NCBI GenBank assembly: GCA_051294375.1
Contig: CM119265.1
Location: 28,022,665-28,086,664 of the forward strand
Direction of reading: 5' to 3'
Source: Paraspadella gotoi
Taxonomy: Eukaryota > Chaetognatha
Length of the DNA: 64,000 nt
Shown here: in pieces, positions 20,813 to 31,259 of the stretch
Position numbering within the stretch: position 1 is the first letter of the stretch
Layout of the letters: each line of letters begins with the position of its first letter
Made by a program: the position numbers and the translations under genes
The notes under the pieces: model-generated
Told to the model about the DNA's origin: nothing
Database searches by the model: none
The model's input: only the letters and a program-made list of their open reading frames with translations

Positions 20813-22974
20813 ATGAGTCGACAAGCTCCATCAAACTACCGTCCTCATCAACTGAACCAGCCGGGCGCGACAACCACGATCGTTACGATTCACCCAATGG
20901 CAGTGGGTTCTGCGGCCGCTTGGGTCGCCTTTGGAAGACGGCGTTTCTTGGATCCAGTGTACGCTATCCTCGGCACTTTGTCGCCGCAGGAGTTTGAATC
21001 GCAGTTAGGGCCATGGGCGGACGCGGGAGATCTTACGGCGCATCTCCCACCAGAGGGCGCACTATCTGCGCTGTGGCGCCTAAGGAAAACGAGCGGCCGT
21101 TCCATCACCATAGCAGACAACGTTAGTTGGTACCCGGGATGCACAGTCTCAAGCGCCCCAGATTCCATTGTTGTAAATCTACAACAGTCTACCTTCGATA
21201 ACTTAGACGAAGCACGGCAGGCTTTGGCCTCAGCGATTTCTCAAGGACGCAATCCCTGCCCCGCCCGTCCTTCCTCCCTCCCTTCTCTTCCTCGTGCGCC
21301 AGTTCCTCCTCCCCCCTCCCGAGCAGCAGCCATCCTGCTGCAAGAGGAGGCAAGGGCGGAGGAGCGGGCGCAACCAGAGGTTGAGATAGTGGAACGCGTG
21401 GTCGAGGAGGCATCACCTCCTCGAGCACGAAGAAAGAAAAAAAGGAGCGAACGACGCCGTACGATTAACAACGAGAGAATGGTTATGCACGCGAGAATGA
21501 TGGAGGCAAAGAACGTAACCCCTGAAGCTGCTGCTGCTTCGGTTCCAGCCAAGTCTTCTCCAGCCGGAGTGCCCGCTGTAAGCAGCGGGCAATCGGCTCC
21601 TCTCCCGGTAATGGACGTAGATGAAGATCAGGAAAAGATGGACGAGAATGATCCCTTTGGTCTCGAACAAGTCAAGAACAGCTCGACGCTATCTGCAGAG
21701 CCAAATCCTGTTGGTTTTAGCAGCCTCTGCGAGATCTCATCGCTTGGGTCGTCGAAAACTTGGTTCGATCGAGTAATCGAAGAGGAAGAGGAAGATAGGA
21801 GAAATGAGAGAGCCAAGCGAGCCGCACGTCAAAACGCAGAGATAGAACAAGATTTGGCGGCCGGCATCTTGGGACGGGTGGCGATGCATTCGCCTCAAAA
21901 TACCTCTACACCTGTCCACAATATTACAACTCCTACAGAACCAGGACAAAGGAGGTTTCTAATGAAATCAAAAGAAATTAATTTTTTTATTACATTTATT
22001 ACGTTATGTTTAATCTCTTTTACTTTATCTTTTCCCTTGTTTTCTCTTTTTCTCTCTCTTCTTCTGTCCTCTTTTTCTTTTTTTTTTCTCCTCCCCCCCC
22101 TTGTGTTCCCCATATACCCAGGTGCGACGTTTTCGATCCAAATGACTCCAACCCGATCATCGATCTGGAGTCCCTGCCAGAGAAAATTTCCGAACGCAGA
22201 AAGAGGGATTTCGGTTCAAAATCCAGCATCGAATCTTCGTCCGAAACAATTAGGGCCGGGAAAACGGAGGAGGAAGAGGAGGGAAAGAACGATAATCATC
22301 CGGACCACCAGACGTGGGGCTTACCTCGGGAGGAGGCGAATGAGGCACGCCGCCAATACCGTCAAGCTCAAGATCAACTCATGTCTGACGGCCAGATGTC
22401 GGTGGAGAGGTCTCAAAGATGGCGTGAATATAAAGCATGGGACGATCGTGGTGGCACCTTCGTTCGACCAGCTCGCCCACCAAAGAAGAAACGTACAATA
22501 ACTTTAACATCCGCGACCAGACCGAGGGGATGCCCCTCTCTCAATCCCCGTAACTTCGAAATCGACCCTAATCCTCATGGCTTTCGTTGCCAAGACGTCA
22601 GAAAGGAATATCGCGAAACTGCCATCACGTTCATTGAGAAACCTTCGGGAGAGACGACGGCAATCCCTTCAAGATCACTTTTCACTACGACGATCAAATC
22701 TTCCACTTCAGTGACCCCGACGACATCTGTCTCAATTCTACCTACAGTTACCACACCAATAAACGCAACAAGGACCGACGAAACATGCGACGAAATCAGC
22801 TTTCCGGATCCTTCCTCTATTTCTTCCACGGATGAGTCATTTGCCTCGGCCTACGACATCCCCGAGGCTGAGGCGAATTCCCCTTCCATGCCCGAGCTGA
22901 CTCTCGCAGAGGAACGATCCATCCTTGGTGAAGATGAAATCAAAATCACAATGGACGACAACGACGATCTCTAA
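20813..22974 (+). CDS. accessory spliced ORF of the Pao element, function unknown
   Basis: Exon 1 is 20,813-21,954 and exon 2 is 22,122-22,974. The intron (21,955-22,121, 167 nt) has donor AG|GTTTCT, a very strong pyrimidine tract and acceptor atacccag|G. Both sides are phase 2, the junction codon is AGG, and the joined length is exactly 665 codons including stop. The 664-residue product has a Trp/Pro-containing N-terminal ~130-residue region unlike anything I recognise, a Pro/Ala linker, a basic RARRKKKRSERRR stretch (residues 204-216, NLS-like), an EEEEEDRR acidic cluster near 323, and a Ser/Thr-rich acidic tail ending MDDNDDL. The spliced form has no signal peptide or membrane segment, unlike an envelope protein. 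Alternatively the intron is retained (see findings). I do not know its role. Confidence 0.68.
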
Positions 22975-23191
22975 GGTGACGATGAATTCCCGCATCTCAG
23001 ACCCGCTGGGCTCAGCGGGCCAAACGCGACGCAAGCCTCGCCAGCGTCGACGTCTTGATCTACTGCTTTCAGCGCGATCGACTCGGCGCGATGATCTCCA
23101 AAACCGGAACTGTTTTAAGGAAACGAACTTGAAATCTGGACTATTATCAAATTTATTCATGTATTTATTCATTAACTTCAAAAGACGGTGA
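22934..23191 (+). CDS. small Arg-rich overlapping ORF, uncertain
   Basis: 85 codons in frame 2, overlapping the last 41 nt of the accessory gene and extending past its stop. It carries TRRKPRQRRR followed by LDLLLSARS, an arginine-rich patch next to a Leu-rich patch. Codon composition stays GC-rich only to about 23,100. It could be a separate product, an alternative C-terminus reached by a frameshift, or chance. Confidence 0.3.
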   Translation: MKSKSQWTTTTISKVTMNSRISDPLGSAGQTRRKPRQRRRLDLLLSARSTRRDDLQNRNCFKETNLKSGLLSNLFMYLFINFKRR

Positions 23192-23800
23192 ATTTTATTT
23201 AAATTTTAAAATGGCGTTAACCTTTAAAAATCATGTTCGTACATATATTTTTTTTTCTTTTTCTATTGAACCACCAAGTTACTCTTTACGCGTTTTCGAA
23301 TTATGTACGTGAATCATGGAATCAAGATTGATTTTTCTTTCTTTAATCAAGTTGGTAAAGCAACGTTTATATATTCTGTTTATTTACTCACGTAGTGGTC
23401 ACACACATCTATGTCTTATGCTTTCATAATGTTTTATAGTAGAAAGTTGACGCATTTTTTAGGACATTTATTCATTAGCGATGACGTTAACGTTGGGATA
23501 CATTTTCTAATCATATTAATTTTGTCACTATTTCTTGAAAGCAAGATAGATCTACCGTTTGTAGCCGGGTTTTATAAACACTAAGAATAAGAACTAAAAT
23601 ATTTTCGATTCTTCCAATTTTTTTCTTCATTTTATCATTTCCTCATTTTTTTCTTTCTTTTTTTTATTATTTCCCTCCACCCTGACTCTTCTCTTCTTTT
23701 TTCCTTATTTCTGCCTTTTTTCCTTCTTTTTCCCGTCCCGACATCCCCCCCCCAGCTCGGAGCGGTGAGCGTGTTTGCTCCAGCCCTCTGAAGGAGTGCT
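22975..23800 (+). other. 3' non-coding region of the Pao element
   Basis: Between the accessory ORF and the polypurine tract. Apart from the small ORF above, it is AT-rich with a pyrimidine-rich stretch at 23,610-23,750. Confidence 0.6.
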
Positions 23801-23812
23801 GGAGGGTGGGGG
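23801..23812 (+). promoter_or_regulatory. polypurine tract
   Basis: GGAGGGTGGGGG abuts the TG that opens the 3' LTR, the expected plus-strand primer position. It confirms the LTR start at 23,813. Confidence 0.85.
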
Positions 23813-24406
23813 TGTAGAGAGTATTGGCGTGGTTTATTCTCTTCATTTACATCATTTTCTTCATTTACCGTTTTCTGCATTTACTTGGGAGATTTTTCTC
23901 CACTTTCTTTCTCCTTTAGATATATTAGGCCCAGTAGATACTCATAGACTTTCTACCCGTCCACAAACGGCTTTTCACGAGAGAGACAGAGCCGTTACGT
24001 TACGTCAAGCACCTTTTGTCACCGTTTCAGAACAGTCATTTGATGGTCAGGACCCACAGGGAGACCACATGACTCGATGTCGAGATAGACTTGTGGACAC
24101 ACTTGTGGAGGCCGAGGCTCAGACTCTGACCCACTGCTACGGACTTATGGTCTCACCACCTGGAGACCACAGAGGGTCTTGGTGACCTTGTCGACCACGG
24201 CCCACGTCGCCCCATTAGGCGTCGACGGGCTCTTCTTCCCAAGACGGCGGCCGGCCGTAGGAGACGTCCGCGAGCAGATGTCGGCAGGGCCGCGCCCACT
24301 TCCGGCGAAGACGACGAGGGACGCGTACGTCAGTCTCTTTACGTTGGAGAAGACGGGGAGGAGGACGGAGGAGCCGACCCCACGTAGGGCTAAGACAGCC
24401 TTTACA
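23813..24406 (+). repeat. 3' LTR of the Pao element
   Basis: 594 bp, TGTAG...TTACA, matching 12,460-13,055 with few substitutions (for example catctagag versus cacctggag) plus one-base indels. It is followed by ccttt cttc, the right flank also present after the LTR at 43,912. Confidence 0.9.
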
Positions 24407-24589
24407 CCTTTCTTCCTCTATTTTTATTTCTCATTCACTATTCCGAGTCTCTTCTTCTCTTATCTCTATTTTCTCTTTCCTATACCAGAATCTACGGCTA
24501 CCTCTCTATTCCACTTTCTTCAAACTCGAAAACAAAAAGATGCAAATTTTGAAAACTTGAAGAGGAAAACAAACAAAAGAAAATGACTA

Positions 24590-24795
24590 AAGCGATGACG
24601 ATGACAAAAAGGATGATGAAAATAATGACGATGACAGTGACGACGACGACGACAGCGACGACGGTGATAGCGATGACGATGACAGAGACGACGATGACAG
24701 CGACGACGGTGATAGCGATGACGATGACAGCGACGACGATGACAGAGACGACGATGATAGCGATGACGATGACAGGAATGTGGAGGAAACACGAA
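24590..24795 (+). repeat. GAC/GAT/AGC acidic-codon repeat
   Basis: Tandem GACGATGACAGCGACGAC-like units. One frame reads almost only Asp and Ser with occasional Arg and is open from just after a TAA at about 24,586 to a stop near 24,830. Copy B (44,100-44,290) keeps the pattern with indels. It may be an acidic exon of an unknown gene but is equally explained as a trinucleotide-based minisatellite. Confidence 0.6.
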
Positions 24796-24914
24796 ATATC
24801 ACTGTTTTAAAAACGATGGGAAACTTAATGACATAAACGACAAAGATGATGACAATGATAATTCGAAAGACGGCGAGAAAAAAATATCGCAATGATGGCA
24901 ATAATGAAGTCTGA

Positions 24915-24948
<34 letters not shown>

Positions 24949-25568
24949 CAGAAACGAAAATGACGAAGATATAATGAAGGAATAATGAGGAATGATGAAA
25001 ATTAAAAGAAAGACCATGAGTAAAATGATAATGATGACGATGACGATGACAACGAAAACAACAACAACGACGAGACACCTCCCCCTAAAAAAAAACGAAT
25101 TTCTAAACGAAATTTAAATTTCCTTTCAAAATTAATTCGTTCAAAGGAGCAGAAAAGAGTTTAAATTTGAAGAGTAGAGCTGATTTAAGGAGCTTAATAA
25201 TGTTGAGGAGTTAAAGAGAGGAGTTTTTTTTTAATTTAAAATGTGTCAAGATTGAATGAAGGAGTCAACCGAAATGGATTCACGTGAATAAGAAATTCAC
25301 TTAATCAAATTCAATAAAAAATTGTTAAGTAAATGAGTTGTTATGAAAAATAAAATATGAAAAGTGGGCGGTGAAATATGAAATACTTACGAATAAGTTT
25401 GGTTTGTCGAAAATATTCAAAGAATCTTTTTCCACCGAAAATGAAAAAAAAAAGAAATAATTTATTTTTTCTTTTTGTGCTGATCAAAAAAAATGGGGGC
25501 ATCGAGTGAAACCATCACCGGCGCCAAAAAGTGTGAAGATTCACAAAGAAGGAAGATGCAAATTGAAA

Positions 25569-25608
<40 letters not shown>

Positions 25609-26200
25609 AAGAACGTGCATGTCATTGTGAATGCCGTCTTTAGGACGAAACAAATTCGGGTCTTTTTGAAAATGTTGTTGTTGTCGTTGTTGTTTTTTGT
25701 TTTTTCTGTTCTGGTTCTGAAGACGATTTAAAAAAGAAAAAGCATAAAAATAAAGAAAGAAAAAACTGTATACAATACGTCGGTATCAAGAATTAACGTC
25801 TTAGAATAGTAATAAATAAAAAAAATTTAAAAAATGAAAGAATTCATTCGGGGTCTCAGAAATTGTCGAATTCCTCAGATCAAACAAAAATTCTTTATCT
25901 ATTTATGTCTTCTAATGTTTTTTTCCTTGTTAATGCAAAGTTTTTACGTCGCGATAAAACGAGGTATTTACTCGATTTAAATTTTGATTAATACCAGCGA
26001 TTAGTTATGATAGTTTTTAAATTAAGTAAGGTTAAACTGATATGACATTGAGCGAAGTTCAATAGCTGAAATTACAAAAAAAAAACATCGTTAGTTTGCT
26101 TGAGGGAACCTGACATTTTATGACGTTGTAAGAAAGTTTGTGTATAATCTAATTTGTATAATTAGTGTCATATCATCAACTTATCTCTAGACACGAAATA
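24796..26200. other. no recognised gene; conserved between copies
   Basis: Contains a (GAT)n patch near 24,916-24,950 and a (GA)n array at 25,570-25,604; otherwise AT-rich. It is the same in copy B (44,290-45,730), where the GA array is about 65 bp instead of 35. Confidence 0.6.
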
Positions 26201-26202
26201 TC

Positions 26203-26867
26203 TGTGGTGAACGGTCACCCACGCGCGTCTGAAGCTGCACTAGGTTCGTTCAAATGATAAAATTGTTTCCAAGAAAAAATCTTTTATTTGTTCAATTTAA
26301 AATCACGCTTAATAAAATAATCAAAGCATATAGATATTCAGTAGAATTATCTATATGCATAACAAACAAAAGCAGTAACAAATAATACTACACAATAAGA
26401 ATGACCATAAATCAATAAACATTAACAATTAGAATAAGTATTTAAACTTGTGTGATAGATAGTAAATGTGTAGAATATCAGTTTAACAAGAAGAACTAAG
26501 ATCTAGACTGACATACTACTCCAGAATGAGAACCATTGAAACACTACTAGAGTGCTCTAGTAAAATATAAGGTTGTTATGTTCTCTTGTTTTAACATAAC
26601 GAGATAACATCTAGAATAATTAATGTAATTGGAATATCTATATATAATATATCGTTGTGGGGGTGAAGCACTAAGTCTCTGTTAGTGAATGAACAGTTTC
26701 CCGGATCAAATCCGGGGACAACTCTTTTTATTTTGATTTCTAGTAAAATCGTTTATTATCAATTTGATATATTAGTTAAGTTAAGGTTTTTTATATATCA
26801 ATTGGCGATTCGCCCAAACTCCCCTCAGCATTCGAAAGGTCGAAGAATCCTGGGTCGAATCCCAGCA
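26203..26867 (-). mobile_element. 665-bp solo-LTR-like insertion with TATC target duplication
   Basis: The insert begins TGTGG and ends CCAGCA, flanked by TATC at 26,199-26,202 and 26,868-26,871. Copy B has the empty site at 45,729-45,745 (aaaTAATCTCAC, one copy of the target with a one-base difference). On the minus strand it aligns in layout with the Gypsy 5' LTR at 40,917-41,464: both have a CCCG-type hairpin early and tattccaat and aataatcaaagcatatag-type blocks later. It carries no coding sequence and is best read as a solo LTR of a related Gypsy family. Confidence 0.65.
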
Positions 26868-27404
26868 TATCTCATCAAACACCCGGGAAATGTTCATTCT
26901 CGGACAAAGACCCTTTCGACTCTTCAATCCTTCATTCGAAAAAGGCGCCAAAAATCCCAGGACCGTGCAATTCGAAGAAGCCGAACCCCTCTTTCTCACG
27001 AACGACAACGGCTACTTTTGGGAAAAAGTCGGCCGGCGCAACAGTATGTGGCCGTCAGAAATGCTTCTACGTCGTATTATGGCCGCAGGTTTAAGATGTC
27101 AATATCTACTCTTTTAATATTAATAATACATGCCTAATGATTGATGACAGTAGTAACTTGTTATGTGTTATAGTGCGACAGAAAGCGCTTCATATATAAG
27201 CAAGTCCCTGAGCTTCGGCATCAGGTTGTAACACTGAGATACAGCCGGATAACGCCCCGTCCCGTCACTGGCGTAGGCGGCCACCGGCGGCCAGAGAACC
27301 CAGACCTATTGGGTTGGGAGGCGACGATGACTTGCACCTCACGCACCTCAATGGCAGCTGATGAACGGTGTTGATTTTAGTCCAACACCATACTAACGAC
27401 CCAA

Positions 27405-27470
27405 ATAAAGTATATCATTCAATTCAAAAATAAGTCTATCTTGCCCTGACTTGGACAGGCTAGCTTTCGG
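27405..27470 (+). repeat. dispersed motif 1 inside the DUF229 gene, copy A
   Basis: Contains tatcttgccctgacttggac then aggctagcttt, paralogous to 46,235-46,310 and related to 1679-1757. It lies between exons 1 and 2. The GC-richer DNA on either side (27,220-27,400 and 27,520-27,720) has a GGTTCTAGGCC-like B box in copy B (about 46,368) and may be a tRNA-derived SINE. Confidence 0.5.
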
Positions 27471-29477
27471 TCATGTATCATTTATTAATAGTTTCACTCA
27501 TATCAACGTTCTTCCTCCCCTATGAACCTATATGCGTCCAGGCGTTCTTGGCCTTGGTGCTCAAACATTCCTTTCCTAAGATCACGGTGACTGGTTTTAA
27601 ACCACCGGTCAGCTAGCCACAAGCCAGTCCATAGTTGCTCAAATCGATCGCAACTAACCAGAGAAAACTTTCAGACCATGGGCATACACAAGTGTTAAGG
27701 CTGAACCACCCACCGTCCGCCCGATGGGCCTGCTGATGACCCTTTTTCCTTTTGGTCAACTTCAACACGACGGAGTAACGCAGTGACCCGTTTCATACCC
27801 GAGTCGCGTTACGCGTGCTGATGTTCAATTCTTCCGTAGTACGCCCCCGTTCATTGCCGTTGAGCAGTAACGGCCATGGAGAAAAAATCGCCCGATTCGT
27901 CTACGTGACTTTCATGTTGTGGATTGAAATATCGAAGATCCCGAATTGGATGTTGAGAAAGAAGCGAAAGGGCCAAGGTGAGGTTCTTGCGGGCGGAAGG
28001 AAAAGCTCAGGGTAAGTATTTTATTAAAGATAAACTTTAATCATTTAATTATTAGTTTTTAGATTAAACATTAGAAATTAATTTGCCATGGATGCAAGGA
28101 AAACATTATTAAGCCGAAAAACTTATACTTTTTATCTTCTTCTTGAAAATAAAACAAAATTCGTTGTCTGTCCAACGATAACAAATATTTTCATTAATTT
28201 TAATTCAAAAGTCTGAAACGAATACGATTAAGCACGGAAGTGAGCAATGTCTACCAAATTAAACACACTTGTCTAGAATTCATGTAAACTTAATTATGTA
28301 TATATATCCTATAATTTAAACTAATTTCTTTTTTTTAAATCAAGAGGCTGCGCCGCGATTGAACGCAACGATCGATTCGCTGGTCTCCCTGCCTTTCAAT
28401 CATCCACTTCATTTTCGTTCCGACGGAGTTTCTCGGGACTTCAATTCTCATTCGTCTCTCCATCTCTCTAAAAAACACGCTTGCATGCGCTCACTGCTAA
28501 AGGTAATTCGGAGCCATAAGAGTTCCTCCGGGCCTACACCTAAAGTGGCCCCGGTCACACTAAGCTAACGTAGCTTCCACTTTTACGGGGCAGTCCCTCA
28601 TAAGGGAGGCGGATCAGTTTCGACGTGGAAGAAAGTCTGGCGAGTAGGGGAAAATTTTGAGTATGAAAAAAAGAATCCGTTTATAATATTTAGTATGTTA
28701 TAGATTCTGCCAAATTATGATAGAATCTAGTCGAATTTGCAAAGTTTTCAACAGATTCTTACAACATTTGCATACGTATTAGACACAATCGAATTCTATA
28801 TTTAGTCATATTTAGGCATTGACACTATTTTATGAGATGATATGAATTTTCTTAAATGAGTTGATAATTCTTAAACTTAGTTTCTTAATTTTATATTTAA
28901 TTAAAAGATTTTATGCGAAATAATTGAATATAATGTTAGAATATAATTTAGGACTCTATGTTAAGATATTTCTACTCTCTCACACCTTTCTCCCCTGCCT
29001 CTCGTCTCTCTCTCTCTCTCTCTCTCTTCCTTTTCAGAGAAGCTCCTCTGGGAGTAGACTTTCGACGCTGCCACCCCACGGTTTCTGCGCGTCACTCGGC
29101 AGCGACTGATTGGCGCCCTCATCGGGTTCCAACGACCAATTTCGACTTTCACACCAACGACTACGCTTGGCGCCACTTCCTGCCGTCAACAAATACTCCC
29201 ACCCTCAGCTCGGTGCGACGAAGGCAAAGCTTTTCGGCGCCTTCGAACTGTGGGAAATGGTTTCGAGAACGGTCTCTCGCCATGCACAGACGGGCGCGAC
29301 GATAGGTATTTCTCTTTCGGTCTCTCGCCTTGCCTTGGCGCGCCACATCGGCGACGCCAACAGCTGGTACTTAGGGTGGAGTGGAGGATGAATAGATCAA
29401 CATAGAGCAGGAATTGATAAATCATTATTACTAAAATACTTTTTTTAATTAAAATTATAATTTTTTTATCTTATAAA

Positions 29478-29975
29478 TTAGAGAAAACACAAGTCTGTTT
29501 GTCTTGATAACAACCGATTTATTTACATTGGACATGTTTCGCGCATCTTGCTTTAAGTCTTCATCACACGCTGATACCTTACATTCTCGCACAACCAATC
29601 TTTAAAATATAATGCTTACAAAATTTTTTACAATATTATCGCAGTGAAGTCAACGTCACAAAAGATGAAATCAAATATAACCAAAACCAGAATCATAATA
29701 GGGATCAGAGGACTCGAATAAAACGACCAGATTTTGGAATCCATTGAATGATCGCGAGCCGATGAGAATTGCTATTCAACCTCTCAGTGTCCTATATTAC
29801 GATCTCTCGTCGCCGCCTCACATCTTTCTATAATCAAATAGACCTAGCTTTTTTAGTTCAGTAAAATTGATCTGGACTCCGGCGTTGTCTCATCCCGTCA
29901 CCTGTTACTTTCTCTTGTCTTTCTTGTTCAATGTCGGTGTACAGTATTTTTGGGCAAGTGACTAACCATTTAAGT
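29478..29975 (-). mobile_element. about 500-bp intronic insertion with hammerhead-like core
   Basis: Present in copy A here and in copy B at 51,655-52,140, but absent from the inverted copy, where exons 4 and 5 are separated by only about 240 bp. On the minus strand a block reads TGATGAAGAC, TTAAAGCAAG, then CGAAACATGTCC. This resembles the conserved core of a minimal type I hammerhead ribozyme of the kind carried by Penelope-like elements. No coding sequence remains. Confidence 0.45.
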
Positions 29976-31259
29976 CTATTTTTTTTTTATATTTTAAGTT
30001 TTTCTTAAAAATCCATATTTCTTCTTAATTACATCCAAATCAAAAAGATATTCTAATTATTTTTTTAAAAATAATTAATAGTATAATGTCTCATTCCTTC
30101 ACTCCGCCCTACTTCTCCAGAGTCACGCGACGAGCACGACTTACCTATCGACCTTCTCAGTGGGCGAATGAATTCTCGCCGGCGACTTGGACGATTCCGT
30201 CTCCTCTTAGTCATGTCCCGATCACGGACCTCGATTCGGCGTACAGTTCTGCACCACGCCCCTCGGACGGCTACGAGCAGCGGCCACCCTTTCTTGTGTG
30301 TGTGCTTTCTCTCTTATTTCTCACTACACGCTGGCGATGCTGTTTGGCCACTGCCACCGATCCTCCACCTAGCCCTTTCTCCTTCCTCCATCGGTCTCCA
30401 GAGACGATTTTCCCAACTGGTCGCCAAACGCTGTGGATCGCATGCTCAACGCTGACCTAACGCAACGGCCTTGACGACCCAGTCACGAAACGTTTGCTCC
30501 ACTTCGCTGCACATCCAGAACCTACACTCGTACCTTGGACCCGAGGGCCTCAGTTCCCGCCTCCGCCTCGATCTCTCATGACGAGATTCCGGCAAACCGG
30601 ACGCTGCGAAGACGCAGCAGGGTGCCGGTTATCCAGTTCTCGGGTGCCGTGACGCCGACTCCGTTGAAGCCGAATTCGAGCAGAAGCGATTAGGAGTGGC
30701 CAATGCTGTTGGTAAGTCCATCATATGTGAATGAGTATGGGCTCGAGACATAAAGATGAGGGGACTATGACGGGGCAATGTTTGTCTCTCTCTCTCTCGC
30801 TCTCTCTCTCCTCTCTCTTTATTAGTGATGCGCGAGCCCTTCGGTATGGTTAATACTTATTTGTACTGTTATCGTTTAATATCAATTTCTCATGCCTCCA
30901 ACACGGCCTCAGGCTGTCCAACTGCTTTCGCGCGACATTAAAATTTAGAAAGAGTGAGCGGCATGAACGCGGCCAGTCGATACGACTCGATGGCGAAGCG
31001 GATAAAAAGTTCGGTGGGCGGCGCCTCACTTCACGATTGTCCCTCGTCTTGAGCCAGAGCTCAGCCGTGGTTCACGGGGGTCTGGCCCGCCCGGGCCTCA
31101 AAGAGAAGGTTGAGTATACTCCTTCCACGCACCGCCAGGACCTGAACAATCTTTACACTATTCTCCAGCCTCGAGAACTATACGCTAATCAAGATGCTGT
31201 GGCAACGATCCTGTACAACTCGCATCAAGGCATTTGTAATCTTAAGCCAAAAGCGTTTA

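Larger units (their letters stand above)
12460..24406 (+). mobile_element. BEL/Pao LTR retrotransposon, near full length
   Basis: An 11.95 kb element in the order LTR, leader, gag, TGA, pol (protease, RT, RNase H, integrase), extra spliced ORF, polypurine tract, LTR. The LTRs begin TGTAG and end TTACA and differ mostly by one-base indels, so the insertion is young or recently homogenised. CTTTC precedes the 5' LTR and CTTTC follows the 3' LTR after one extra C, a probable 5-bp target duplication of the length BEL elements make. Domain order and the zinc-finger Gag place it in BEL/Pao. The accessory gene makes it longer than a typical 5-9 kb family member. One frameshift interrupts RT. Confidence 0.93.
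26885..31110 (+). pseudogene. DUF229 (sulfatase-like) gene, copy A, broken
   Basis: Corresponds exon by exon to the gene at 45,750-53,216. Exon 1 is at about 26,885-27,105 (FLTNDNGYFWEK); exon 2 at 27,770-28,013, ending at a gtaagt donor; exon 3 at 28,345-28,660; exon 4 at 29,037-29,385; exon 5 at 30,123-30,775; exon 6 at 30,905-31,110. Every exon has one or more frameshifts relative to copy B, for example an inserted T before the KEFGAIEF region of exon 3 and several in exon 5. Indels dominate over substitutions, so poor consensus sequence is as likely as true decay. The last exon merges into the abnormal region from about 31,260. Confidence 0.75.

Noticed and set aside
20813-22501. Single-exon env gene reading straight through, with a hydrophobic anchor
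   Set aside because: The hydrophobic part coincides exactly with a T/C-rich intron bearing consensus ends, and splicing restores a longer GC-rich frame. Kept only as an intron-retention hypothesis.
23775-24586. Plus-strand frames of about 135 residues
   Set aside because: They lie inside the 3' LTR and its flank; not genes.
26660-26730. Independent tRNA-Glu (CTC) gene
   Set aside because: An anticodon-like 7-nt loop and T-arm hairpin are present, but there is no D arm and the acceptor pairs poorly; treated as part of the LTR-like insertion.
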